Positions 1-12,559 of a stretch of 64,000 nucleotides of DNA are shown here, in pieces; positions within the stretch are counted from its first letter, which is position 1, and each line of letters opens with the position of its first letter. The translations under genes and the position numbers were made by a program. The notes under the pieces were generated by a model, which searched no databases, had not been told where the DNA came from, and saw only the letters and a program-made list of their open reading frames with translations. The DNA is from Episyrphus balteatus (Eukaryota; Arthropoda; Insecta; Diptera; Syrphidae): NCBI RefSeq assembly GCF_945859705.1, contig NC_079137.1:70206277-70270276 (forward strand). Direction: 5' to 3'.

Positions 1-1833
1 ATTAAATTTTTGTATTTTATTTATAAATAGATCAAAAAGTTTGGCGAAAGTTTTTGGTGATTTATGTATCATAGATTGGTTATATTGATTAATTCAATTA
101 AGGAGTTTTTGAGAGCTGAAATTAATTTTGAAAATGATATCAAAGCGAGGTTTCAATCGAATGAAGAATATTAACTCGAAACTGTTGGGCTGTTTTATAC
201 TTTATTTTTAAAGCCGATAAAACCAATTTTTGTTTTCAAAACAGTTTTATTTAAAAAGCTGACTGAAATTTCAAATTTTTTCCGAAAAAATGTAAGATAA
301 ATTTAAATGCTATAAGTCCAAATAATAAATACACCAACACGTTTTCAAGCGTTAAGAAGCCCCTAATTGAGTTGAATTAAAAATTCCAATGCAAAGAAAA
401 TTATAAAAACCAATATCGAAAAATACAACCTGCAAAACAATAAAAATGCCACTTGACAAAAAAAAAATGAATATACATTTTTATTAAACAACAAAAAATT
501 AAATATAAATTAAAAAATTAAAAATTAATTGCAAACTGTTGGAATAATTTGTATTTTTTTTTTCGGTTTCTCATTAAAATATACTGATAATATCAACCAT
601 TCTCAAATACTACCCCCAAAGCAGCTAAAAGTCCCCTCTTATTTAAACAACAGAAAAAAAAAAAAATTAAAATTATAATTACTGAATACACTTCCTCCAG
701 GAGGAATAATAAATAAATATTCATATAATTTTATAGTGGATTCCAGGCATAAATAAAAGTCAATTTTAAGATAATTTAAAAAATAAAAAAAAAATACAAT
801 GCTGATAAAATTTCCAAAAAAATTAAAAATTCAATCCAAAAAAGTCATTTGATGGGAGGGAATGGGAAAAGGGAATAAATGTGGGTTTTGGAAAAAAAAT
901 TATCCAACCACTTGAATTAATTGCAATAAAATTGAAATGGAAAAACAATACGAAAATGAAATGATTCCCATTCCTTCTTTTTTTTTTGTATATGTATGTC
1001 CATCCTCTCCTGTCCTGTCACCATAAATGATGTAGGGACCTCTCAACACACAAACCATTCACCACACCGATTTTCATGGTGATGAGTAAAATATGCAAAA
1101 TAAAAAGAAAGAGACAGATATGCATCTCTCTCGCATGGGAGTAAAAAAAAATTAACAAAAAAAAAAGGAGAAAATAATAAATTCCATTAGTAGGTCCTGG
1201 GCGCGCACTCATTAAAAATGCTTTAAAATTCACTTTACCACCACAACCCAATGTCCCAGGGACGACCGACGACGACACGACGACATGGTGCATATATCTT
1301 TTCCTGCATTATTAGTCCTGGTTCCTTTCTCTGGTTTTTTTCACTGAATTTTTTGTGTCCTTATTTTTTATATCCTGAACGTTACTTTCATATTTTTCAC
1401 TTTGCAACGTAGTGTATGAGAGTGAAATATTAAATATCCTTGAATATCCTTGAAATTGGTAATTTTTAACCGGTTGTACAATAATAATAATAATAATAAG
1501 TACACGTAGAGGTATTCTACCAGGAAGGATGACAGAACAAGTGCAAGGAAACACCCCAAAGGACAATACCTACCTCCTCTTTCCGTACAACAAGAAGTGA
1601 GGTATTGTGAGGCATGAGAATAACGTATTAATTGAAATACAATAATTTATTTTTTTTTTGGATTTTTTTCCTTTTTGAATACTATTTTGGAAAAAAGGAA
1701 AAGAATATGAGAACGTATGCAGATGATAGTCTTGTAGGTACTTAAAGCCAAAATGGCTTTAAGATAATTTGTTACGTACATTTTTAGTGAAAAAGAACCA
1801 AAAAAGTGTAGAAAGAGATAAGTGAGATAATAA
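1..1833. other. AT-rich intronic sequence, no gene seen
   Basis: Intron of the minus-strand bru3-like gene by inference. It holds poly-A and poly-T tracts and an (ATA)n microsatellite around 1481-1498. A slightly more complex stretch at about 1015-1300 contains scattered GACGAC and CACCAC words. No splice-bounded coding segment, RNA gene or delimited mobile element was recognised on either strand. Confidence 0.6.
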
Positions 1834-2130
1834 GATTACGTTACGTAATGAATTAAAGTAATGTAAAAACAATAAACAAAAGCAAATTAAATGAGAGATT
1901 ATGATTCACATTCATGGTAATAGAAAAATTGTAGGTAGGCTAACAGAAGTAACGATTTTACGTAACGTAATGGATTAATGTGATGTAACGTAAGACTCAC
2001 ATCTTACCAAATTTGCAAAATGTTTAGAAACACAGAGAAAAAATTAAAAGATAGAAATGGTAAAAATATACTAATAGCTTACGTAACGTTATGTTACGTA
2101 ACAATAACGTAACGTAACATTATCACGTAA
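1834..2130. repeat. Degenerate ~120-bp tandem repeat carrying TTACGTAA palindromes
   Basis: Perfect TTACGTAA octamers lie at 1841-1848, 1958-1965, 2079-2086 and 2094-2101, with partial copies around them (GTTACGTAC at 1771, CACGTAATG near 2124). Blocks at 1834-1866 and 1954-1988 align as GATT..ACG, ACGTAATG(A/G)ATTAA and GT(A/G)ATGTAA. This gives a unit of about 120 bp that repeats at least twice and probably a third time. TTACGTAA is also the core site of PAR/C-EBP-type bZIP factors, which in flies include Vrille and Pdp1. Whether that matters here is inference. Confidence 0.6.
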
Positions 2131-4699
2131 TGTTAATTAAAAATAATTTATTTCCTTATAAATCACAATTTCTTTCCAAAAAAATCGACCTTCTTTTTGA
2201 CTCTAGTAATATCATTGATTAAAGCCTCACAAATACCTTTTTGACTAAAATAAAAATTTTAAATTTCTCCAAAGCCACCTACAATAAATCCAAACTAAGC
2301 CAAATTTCCACCCACTCTATATCCTTCAACCTACCTACCTACAAACATATTATTATTAGAAACGTCTCCCTTGAGTGTATGATGCTCAACAACATTGATT
2401 AGACATGATTGTGTTGTGCACATAAGCGGAATTTATTTAAGTCTTCTGAGGCTTACTTCCTTCTTGCAACAACAACAACAAAAAAAAAAAATCCCATAAA
2501 AGAAAGATATATAATAAAGGTACACCAGCAGAGTAGTATAGCACAAAAATATTTACATTCAAAAAGATAATAAAATAAGGAAGCCAGCAAAAATGAAAAA
2601 AAAAAAAAAAGAAAAGCATAAACAAAATTTACTGACAGAAAGGACATTCAAATAAAAATGCCTCTTACTTCAGAGAGTCACATGCTCGAAAGTCCCTGAA
2701 CGCTTAGCTGTCACTTCAAATAACATTCACCTCACTGATCGAATATTATGCGACAGCAACAAAAAAACAGAAAATGATATCAAAAATTGTGTTTTGTAGA
2801 TATTCTTTTTATTCCCAAGGATATTCGTACATATAGTATATCTTTATAATAAAGACGAATCAATCGATGTCCTTAAATAAAATTGAAGTTAGAGATAAGA
2901 ATGACAAAAGGGAGTTAGGTAGAAAACATACTGGCACACTAAGCCTCCCCCAGAGGTTTGTTTTGTGAATAAGGACACAAGATTTCATCAGTGTCCTGTT
3001 TTTTTTTTTTTTTTTTTTTTTTTTTTCAAAATGTTACTTCTTCATGTTTTGTTGTCCTGGAGATGCTGTTTTAATTTTCTTCTTATTCATTTCACATGAA
3101 ATAACTTTCAGGAGGATTTTTTGTTGTTGTTGTAAGGCCAAACTATAATACACGACACAAAAAGTCCTTGTGAATTGTATGGGAACATTAATATTGGTGA
3201 ATTTTGGCTAAAAGGACATGGAATTTCGTTGTTTATGGTGTTTTATGTTCTTTTTTCTGGATGTTTTTTTATAAACACAATCAAAACATACCCACTGGTC
3301 GTGTATCCTAGAAACTGGAAAATATAAAAAAAAATGTACAAAAACAACAACAAAAATCAGAAGATATAATGCAAATCATTCGACATGGAGTTTTGTATTA
3401 AGGATATGCACGATATGGAGTGTATTATCCTTGCTTCCACCCCCTCTGCCTATCTCTATATAGACATCATAGGTAGGATGAGCTAGATGGATACATATGT
3501 GTGTATTTATGTTCCTCTTGGCATAGATATATGTATGTATATTGGGTACAAACGTGAATTGTTTGTTTGGCTTTTGTTTTGTTTGTCATCCCTAAAATAA
3601 TTGGAATAAACTCACAGGATATCATTCATTATAAAATAGGACCAAAAGGCAAGCCAAAGAGAGAGAAACCAAGTGAGGAATCAACCAAACAAAAACAAAA
3701 CATCTATTCTATATGTACCGTTGCCGTACCCATTGCTATGGTAACTTTTGTGCTCTTGACAACTGTCCATGTTCTCCACCTCCTTTTCACTTTGATCCCC
3801 CCTCCACCCCACCCCCGATATCCTTTTTGAAACAAGGAACAAAGCATCACATAGAGAGAATTGAAGAGATGTATGTTTCTCGTTTCATATCCAGGACGAC
3901 TACTATAGAATTTATATGTATGTGAAAGAGTAGGAACTGGGGGAACAAATCGAAAAGTGTAATAAACATCAATTAGGGACTTTCATAACATGGCCTGACT
4001 TCAGGGCTTGAAAAAGATGTAGATTTTCCATGAGAGTTATGTTGAATAAGGTCAGAATACAAAATTGTATATTTGCAAACTACTTTTGTCTTTATATTGA
4101 GTGGGTGCCTCAAGGAATCAATATATACATACACTTATACAATATTATATGTGTGTGTGTGTAACATACAAAAGAAGGATATGAAATTGTTCTTGTTGTT
4201 TATTGAGGGCAGAAAATCTTTTGAAGGCATATTTATTTGTTAAACGAGTATAAATACATGACTTTTTGGACTCTTGGACTTTTTTTTTTTTGTCAGAAAC
4301 AGAGAGAAAGATATCTTATGCATATAGGTATTTTGTATAAATCTCTAGCGTGTATAAAGAGATGACTTTTACTTTGAGATATATCAATATAGGGCTAGGA
4401 AAATTTATCCAAACAACATACAGATACGTGCCCTAGAGCTTAACAAACATTGAAAGTGGTATATTGATTCTATTTTATAACTTATAAGTTTTGTCAGTGT
4501 TCAGACAAAGTCTGTAACTGAGTTTTTACTTTTGTTTCCAACAAAGCAAAGAAACTTGTTTTTGGGAAATTATATTGACTTTTTTTTGGTTAGATTATAA
4601 TCGATATCAGAGAGACATAAAACTTATCTTAATGATACGAGTACCTATATTAATTATATTAGATTGTGATACCATCAAGTTGAAGATGGGATCATTTTA
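2131..4699. other. AT-rich intronic sequence with simple repeats
   Basis: No gene seen. Contents are a run of 27 T near 3000-3026, a short TG microsatellite near 4151-4161, CAA/TTG triplet stretches (2465-2480, 3121-3133) and a C-rich stretch at about 3795-3816. The open frames near 3567-3925 are low-complexity and lack splice or family support. Confidence 0.6.
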
Positions 4700-5760
4700 T
4701 AAAAATATGAAAAATTTATAAAAATACTCGACATTTTTGATTGGTAATTTCAACCCTAAATGACAAATCTTTTGAAAATTTTGATATTTTTATCTTCAAG
4801 TCAATAAAATTTACTACAATTTGAAAACAAAGATCGTCTCTGTGAGTCTTATAGTTTTTTAAAACATTGCTGTCCAAAAATAGTGATTTTTCAAATTTTT
4901 TTTTAATTCTCGAAATTATAGGAATTTCCACTCTGTATAGGCTTATAAAAACCATTTTCTTTAGCCAAACGTTAAAATATCAAAATTCCAAAAAAAAATC
5001 CAACTTTTTCTATTAGTCTTAACCCTAAAAAGACCCTATAAAATTTGATAATGTGACATTCAAGACTATAAATTTTTGTACAGTTTGAACACAAACATAA
5101 TCTCTGTGAGAGCAATAGATTTCAAAATATTGTTTCCCAAAAATAGTGATTTTTCGAAATATTTTTTTTTAATTTAGAAATTTTTAGGAATTATCACTCT
5201 AAAGCCATTTGTTAAAAGAAACATTTTTCTATATCCATATGTTAAATTATCAAAAAAGTCAAAAATGTGTAAAAAAAAACCGACATTTTTTGTTGGCTAT
5301 CTCAATTATTAACAAAAAAGTCTTTTAAAAAACTGGTGTCATTAGACCCGATAAAATTTTCTACAGTTTGAATATTAGATTGTCTCTGTCAGTCCAAAAG
5401 TTTGCAAAATATTGCTTTCCAAAAATAGAGATTTTTAAAAATATTTGGGTTTTTCAAATTTGAAAGCTAATTACTTATTAGAAACAAATGTCGATATCCA
5501 AACGTCAAATTTCCAAAAAAAAACCAAAAATGTATTAAACCTAAAAAACAAATCTTTTTAAAAATTTGATCTTTAAGTCACTGAAATGCCTTACAATTAG
5601 AACAAAAAAAAAGTTTCTGAAAGTCCAATAGTTTTTAAAATATCGCTTTCCAAAAATAGTGATTTTTCAAAATTTTTATTTTTATATATATTAAAAAATT
5701 GTAAAAAATTTGACTCTGGAGGCTAATTTGTTATAAAAAATATGCTTCAAATATTGAAAC
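4700..5760. repeat. Tandem array of about four diverged ~230-280-bp units
   Basis: The landmark CCAAAAATAG(T/A)GATTTTT starts at 4874, 5137, 5419 and 5650, giving spacings of 263, 282 and 231 bp. Other landmarks recur in the same order: TCTCTGTGAG before the landmark, ATATTGCTTTCC next to it, and CCAAACGTTAAA after it (about 4965, 5236 and 5498). Units are separated by many indels, so this is an old satellite-like array. Confidence 0.8.
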
Positions 5761-7959
5761 GGTTGGTAGTGCTTTAAAAACCCATCAGATTTAGAAATAA
5801 TAACGTTTTCAATATGTACCTACTTGAAATAAAGGTTTTTCTTGTAAATTTTAGTCTTGAATTCAGTAGTTTTGGAAGAAAAAAAATGTAAAAACAACAA
5901 ACAGAAGGAATCAACAGTATTAACACACAATTTTGTAAGTCTGTGACCTCCGTCTCCCCTATTTCAATATACATATTTGTGGTTTTCATGTTTTTCCCAT
6001 GACCCCAAACCAAAAAACGAGGTAGGTATCCTAAATTGAAAACTAAAATATTTTGAGTTTTCAATGATACTAAGTACCTCTTGTGTTTATTATAATACCT
6101 AGTAAATCCTCTTATACCTGCGGAGTAGTGTGTGTATCAAAGGGTAAAGCTTTTATCTGTATCATATTATTTCCACAATTATGACTTTCACAATTTTCCT
6201 CATTCTCTCTTGTTAGTAGTTTAAGTCCTTTTTACCTCACATATACATAAAGCATAATTACAACTAACCACTACTCTCATTTGATTTCGCTTGAATAAGT
6301 TAGAAGTCCTTAATCCAATTAAAATGTTTCACTCGCCTTAATTACCCACCATGTTGCATGTTGTTATACCTACCTACTTACACCAAAAAGTAATAACATT
6401 TTCCGCGTTTATACCCTGTATCGCCTCCCTTTACCCTTTTTTTTTTTGTTTTAGTTTTTGGGTGAATTATATAAAGTTTTTGACTCTCTCACACACACAA
6501 ACAAAACACCTTTTATAAGGTGAACCACATACAAATCCCCAACCAACCGCAACCACATTAATTTTATAGCTTCAAACTCAAGGTGCACAAGCAGCTAATT
6601 GCCAAATATTAAATGTGCACTACGTGCTTCAAAACATCTTTTACCTCTCTCGAAGGAGCAATTTTGTGGTACCTATACTATATAACCTCATCTTCGTCCT
6701 TGTCTCTGTTGTCAGTAGCAAAAACCCTCCAAAGTTGAGATTAAGGACTTGGCGCATCAAACCCGCACCCCTGAAATGAACTTTTCTCTCTCCCTCCATC
6801 ATCATCCGCATGTTTCATGTTGATGATGATTATCCTTAAAGGATCCTATATGGCTAAGTGCAAGCTCTCATATACAAATAAATGATGAACTCCTATAAAA
6901 TCTTATACACCACAAATTACCCTCGAAGGTGTGTTTTTTTTTTTTTTACCATCCAACTTTGTGGTATTTAACAAAATAAGGATATTTGCCAAAAAAAATT
7001 TGTTCCTTAAGGAGTCAAAGGAAGATTTAAAACTTTTTTAAAGAAAAATTGGAAAAAATATTGCAACCAAAGGAACGAATTGAAAAATCTTCTTGGAAAC
7101 GAATTAAGGTTGACATTTTTATGTCTCCTTAAAGAATCGCTTCAAATCACATTTAAAGTCTCTTTGTGGCGGAATAGAAGAAGAAGTAAAAGTACAAAGG
7201 CTTGATATATCTTCTTTCCCCCTATATTTTTGTACTGCCTTTTTTTTTCAACCTTCTTCTCAAAGCTCCAACAAATCCCTTCAAATTGATTTTGAGGGCG
7301 AAAAATAAAAAATATTGCCACGAATTTAATAGAATAAAAAAAAAAAAAAATGTATATTATATTTCGAGGAAGAAGCGAGATGTTTTATATTAGGTAAAAC
7401 CTTTTATATATGTACATATGTTTAAAAATAGAGGCTTTACTTATGTACCTTTATATGGAATGGGAAGGATAAGTAAAAAAAAAAAAAATTGTTTTTAACT
7501 CCCAAGGATATATGAATGAATAAATAAAACAGGTAGAAGTTTATCCCACAAAATCAAGCTTATGACACAGGAAGAAAGCAATTTTTTTGTTTTTTTTTTT
7601 TGATTTTTTTTTAATATCTCAGGAAGATTCTTATAAATTGTATTCAAAAAAAACCTCAAATTGTCATTTTGAATAAAAAATATGTCATATGCATAGTAGG
7701 TAAGTAGGTTCACGTTTGAATAATTGAAATTGTCGCAAAACGATGGATTTGTAAAAATAAAGATTTGTTTTTTTTTTTAAGTCTAACGTTGAGATTTGGA
7801 AAAAAAATCCTTTGAAACAAATACATAAGTACTTTATGGGGAGAATTCCGCCATTATAAAAGTATGTCAGCAATATCTTAGAAGACATTTTTAAAAACAG
7901 TTCAGATTGTATATTTCATATCCTTGTACTCCTTGATATTATATTTAGCCTTACAAGAG
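5761..7959. other. AT-rich intronic sequence, no gene seen
   Basis: Poly-A/T tracts and a somewhat less AT-biased stretch at about 6100-6900 with CACAC, CTCTC and ACCTACC words. No delimited element or coding segment was found. The small open frames are explained by low complexity. Confidence 0.6.
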
Positions 7960-8580
7960 CTAATCGAAAAAATGCAGTCAAATAACGTCGAGTACATTCA
8001 ACTAATTTTTAATATTTCGACTGTAAGTGTGCAACAGAAAAATTTAATATCATAGTGAATTTACTGCAACAAGTAACGTGAATTTTATTTCGTCCTTTTT
8101 TTGACTTAGCTTAATTTGTAATTTTGTTCAGTTGACTCTAGTATCGAAAAAAACTGTAATTGAAGTGCTTAAAAAACTGCACTATTCAAAATACTGAAAA
8201 AAAACTTCCATTTGCAATTTTTTTAAGAACAGTTGTTATTGACTGCATATTGGAGATTTGAAGATAAAACTATATTTGGCATTGTTTTGCTAGTTTCATC
8301 ACTAATATGTGTAATTTTATTCCATTGACTGAATTTGCAGTATGAACAAAAAAAAAAAAATAAATAACTAAAATACTGCAGTTGAAAAATTTTTCCAGGA
8401 AATAAATCTTAGGTAAAATACAAAATGTACCTGTAGTTTAAAATTTCTGCAGTCAATTGAATTATTTTTTTTCAAACGGTTGACTATTAAGTTGTCTAAA
8501 TACTTAAGCATTTAAGAAAGTATACAAAATATTGGAGTTCCTAAAATACTGCACTTCCTCTTTTAGTCTATAAAATAATT
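7960..8580. repeat. ACTGCAGT-keyword degenerate repeat cluster, locus 1
   Basis: Words of the form (T)ACTGCA(G), TGCAGTCAA and GTTGACT recur in both orientations at about 7972, 8055, 8127, 8189, 8237, 8322, 8373, 8445, 8480 and 8548. They are often embedded in AAAATACTG. Spacers do not align well, so the period is unclear. The same vocabulary returns at 51675-51965. Confidence 0.5.
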
Positions 8581-9969
8581 CTTAAGGTAACCAGACGTTC
8601 AAAACTTGATCTGATTTTTTCCAGCTTTAAGAGTTCGATGGTAAGTTTATGAAGTTTTTACGCTTCTATAAAGCTTCCTTAGTAGAAGCTATTATTCAGT
8701 TCAATTTTGTTAAGGCCTTTAAAGTCTTATATAAAATTTTATATCCACGTTCAATAAAATTTCTATAAAACTTCTATAGCGCTTTTATGAATCTTCTGTT
8801 GGACAGACATTTTCAAAAATATCATAAATTGAAAGTATGGATGAAAGTTGTTACTACAGGTACAGACACTACCTAACTTATATAACTAGACAACTTCATC
8901 TAATTCAGTTGCAGATTCCCATCAAAGTATACGTCAAAGTGTACGGGTTTCCACGACCAAATTAGACCTAAAAATCAAATCAATTTCCAATTCTTATGTC
9001 CTGAAAAATTTCAATCCAAAGACGTGTGAAATATTCAAAAAAAAATCCTATAAAATTATAGATAAACACGGTCAAGTATCAATCACTTCTATTTGCCCTA
9101 AAGCTCCAAAGCACTCTCTATTGTCTTCTATTATATTTATCAAAAAAGTTATCCCCTAAACATTCTATTCTCTATTTTCAAACAACGAAATCCACTAAAA
9201 AAAGTAATACAAACGAATAAATAAAAAAAAAAAGTTGTGAAAAAAAACTAGTTCAAACTTTCATGCATTATAATATATCCTCTGAATAAACAACAACAAT
9301 AACAAACAAACAAAACAAACTGATGATGATGGTTCCGCTTATTTTAACTCCACATAACATAATATCCTTTTATTTTTTTATATTCTTTTTAAAAAAATTT
9401 TTTTTTTATGTTGATTGTAAATATTTTCCCATTTTATTGTCTATATTTTCTGGTGTGTGCCGTCCTCTTTTTTTTTATATAGGTAAAGGATCATATTATA
9501 ATACATTTGTACACATATATCCTTTTCACTATTTCGAGGCCAAAAAAATATATGTTATGTTAATATTTTGCCGCTTTTGTTTTGTTTGAACTTTTACATA
9601 CCTACACTAAGCGGGTGGTTTAAAAATGTGGGAGATATACTTTAAAATATACTCTGTGCCCATCCCTGGTTTTTCAATTTTATTTTTTTCCAACACTAAA
9701 ATACTGAACTGGACTTGCTTGCTAGCTAACTGCATTTACTGGTTGGCCTGGCCATGACATGTGGGTGGATTTGCAAGTGGTTAAAGTAGAATGAGAAAGA
9801 TGAGATACGTGTGTACGCTTGTTTTGGTGTGTCTATAGAAGCGTATTGTATTTTAAAATTTGCGTTTTCCAAAAATTCCATCATGCGAGCAAAGTTTTAA
9901 CTCGGACTTTATTTTTGTATAGATTGTATATTATGCAACATGGGAGTGCTGCTTTATGTTTATTCTTAT
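8581..9969. other. AT-rich intronic sequence, no gene seen
   Basis: Mostly A/T runs. A more mixed stretch at 9600-9850 contains TTGCTTGCTAGC and GGCCTGGCC words. No structure beyond simple repeats was recognised. Confidence 0.55.
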
Positions 9970-10930
9970 AAACAGGGATGTTATAGAAATGGAAATCAAT
10001 AGTCAAAGATAGGAAAAATGGTGGCAGTAAAGGGAAGAACGTGATATTATTGAAATTTGGCAATGGAGGTGCAAGTTTAACAATGTTCAACAGAACTGAG
10101 TTTGGTTGATACAGAAAATGATTGATGGTTTTAATGAAGAAAAATCTAGCATAAAATAACACATTTAGAAGAAATCCAACAAAGTTTGAAAAGAAATACT
10201 GAAGATTGTCGCTTTTTGAAGAAATTCATAAGGAAATTTCAGGACAATTTGAATACCAATAGAAAGTGATATTGAAAAATCTGGAAATTGAAGATCATAT
10301 TTACTATGAAATCATTTTACTATGGAATACTAAGGGAATGTAATAGTCGAAGATACGAAGAAATCAAAGATTTAGAAGAATGCAGTAATATTTGGCAATG
10401 TAGGTGGAAGTTCTTAAATGTTCAACGGAACGAAGCACGGTTCATACATTAAATTACTGGTTGTGTTAAAGAAGAAAAATCTAACATCAAGTCACAGACT
10501 ATCAGAAACAGACTATCAATGTTTGAATAGAAATACTAAAGATTGTCGGTTTTTGAAGAAATTTATTAAGAATTTAAGAAATTTATTATAATTTCACTGT
10601 CAATGGAACGTTATGAAAAAGATACGTATTATTTAAGAAAAAATATGAAGTTCTACAGATCACTTATGAAGTCTAGTAGTCAAAGATGTCAAAAAATAAA
10701 GAATTAAGAAGATTGGTGAATTTGGCAATGTAGGTGCAAGCTCTTGAATGTTCAACAGAACTTAGTTTTGCTGGCTTAGAAGAGCAATTCAGCTATTAAA
10801 AAACAATTACTAAACATAAAGCCACATATTAAGGAGAAATTCATCCAAGTTTGACCAAAAGTACCGAAGATTACCAGTTTCTTGAAGAAAAACGTGAAGA
10901 ATTTTCGGGACAAATTTAACCATTTCTATA
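9970..10930. repeat. Three-copy ~335-bp tandem repeat
   Basis: AGT(C)AAAGAT marks the units at 10001, 10345 and 10678. CAATG(T/G)AGGTG(C/G)AAG followed by ATGTTCAAC(A/G)GAAC recurs at about 10060, 10395 and 10725. GAAGATT(GTCG/ACCA)G(C/G)TTTTTGAAGAAA closes the units near 10201, 10538 and 10869. Landmark order and spacing (about 330-344 bp) are kept across all three units, so this is a genuine tandem array with moderate divergence and some internal deletion. Confidence 0.85.
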
Positions 10931-11094
10931 AATTTCAATTGAAACAAAAATATCATCCCTGCTTTCATATCAGCCCCTATATCCTTTTTTAAGTTCTCAA
11001 GCCCATATTACACACAGCACACAAAATAACAACAAAAGCAGTAACAAAAAACACAACAGTAAAAAAGATTTCCTGAGAAATGTTTATGTTCATG

Positions 11095-11235
11095 ACGTTA
11101 CACACAGCAGTGCCTGCCAGCACAGTACAGCACAGGCCAGGCCAGGGCTAACCAGTTAAAGCCATTCATCCAAGCTAGAAGAGCTGTGTGCTTGGTGCCT
11201 TGTGCTCTGCTAGCAAAGCGAGCAACGCGTAAAAA
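11095..11235. promoter_or_regulatory. GC-richer, complex island inside the intron (candidate regulatory element)
   Basis: Against a strongly AT-rich background this ~140-bp stretch is roughly half G+C, with CAGCACAGTACAGCACAGG, GGCCAGGCCAGGG and a long non-repetitive run through GAAGAGCTGTGTGC and AGCAAAGCGAGCAACGCG. It is followed at about 11309-11328 by a CTCTCTCT/CTGTCTGTC stretch of the type bound by GAGA factor. It has no long open frame with splice sites. A regulatory role is inference from composition only. Confidence 0.35.
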
Positions 11236-12320
11236 TGCATGAATATGTAAATGTGCCAGCTGACAGGATATTGTCAGTCATCATAGAGAATCTGTCGGAA
11301 TATAAACTCTCTCTCTCTGTCTGTCTCTTTCTTACTTGTTTTTTTTTTCATAGCCTCTCATATACATATAAATTTGCTATCCTTTCTGACATTTTGGAAA
11401 TCTATCGCATTAGTTATAGGTATGTGTGTCTTGTATGGAACATGGCAATTTTATAAGGCACCCGTTCCCGTTATAGTATAAAAATTCAGACCCATTCAGT
11501 GTTTTTCTTTTTTTTGTTGTTGTTTTGTTGAATTGTGTGATGCTTCAGAATTTTATCGTTACTGACGCTTCGCAGTGTGTTCTGACAGGATAATATTCTC
11601 ATCCTTTATAGTGGGTGATATGGGAGAGATGGTGAATGTGTTTGTGTGATTTTATTTTTGTATTTCGCATCTATTTGTATCTCGCCAAAAATTTACATAA
11701 TTCAACAACAAAACACAAAATTTGATGACTTTCTTTCTCCTGATGCAATGCTCTTGTGAACTCGCATTGTTCACTCTGTGCTCCAATGTGCTCATACACA
11801 CATGGCATTTCAGAGGGTTTCGAAAATTCTTTTTCAATATGATAAAGTTGAATGAAATAGATTTTGTCACGTTCGTGACAGCTTTGCGGCTTAAAAAATA
11901 ACGAATACAAAAAAAAAAAAAAATATCAGCGGAAATCGACTGACGAAGTTGACAGAAAAAGAGTGGGTTGGGTAGTTTTTTTTTTTTTTTGGTAGAAATT
12001 TATGTCAAAATGGTGTGGGAATGAGGTATCGTGTGTTTTAGAAGAGAGATGAATTTGTGTGTTTTTTGTTATGTTGCACATATCAAAGTTATGAGCTAGA
12101 AATGACACTTTATGTGGAGGCTTGAAGGAATTTTGAATTTTGTTTGGTTTTGACATATATATATTTTTTTAAGACGCAGAAACATGTGGTCTTATTGGAG
12201 GATTTTTATTAGGAAGTTTAGTGTTTTTCGTCAAATTATGGCAAAAATAAATCAGATATTTTAAAGGTTGTTAAAATAAAGTAGAAAGCTGTAACAAATA
12301 GAAACAAAGGACCTAAGAAA
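11236..12320. other. Intronic sequence, no gene seen
   Basis: Mixed AT-rich DNA with poly-A/T runs. Open frames in this stretch have no family resemblance and no plausible splice bounds. Confidence 0.55.
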
Positions 12321-12399
12321 CTCACGGAGAAAAAAAGGGCACTTTAAAATGAGATGATGCCCACCTTAAATCCCACCCTCTCAAAACAATATTTTTTCC

Positions 12400-12532
12400 G
12401 TTTAAAAAACTTAAATCCGCTCAAAATAAGCGAAATCCACTTACAATAATTCATTTCATTTCAATATGAATTTTCATCCGCTTAAAATAAGCGGAATCAA
12501 CTTAAAGTAAGCGGAATCCACTTAAATTTATT
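12400..12532. repeat. Short palindromic repeat cluster TAAGCGGAATC
   Basis: TCCGCTTAAAATAAGCGG (about 12477-12494) is a perfect palindrome-like block. AAGCGGAATC(C/A)ACTTA units follow at about 12490 and 12510, with degenerate copies at 12413-12440. The unit is about 20-24 bp. A CACGGAGAAAAA word at 12323 resembles the terminal motif of the inverted-repeat element at 52022, but no matching right end was found. Confidence 0.5.
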
Positions 12533-12559
12533 ATATTTTATTTTATTTTATATTTTATT

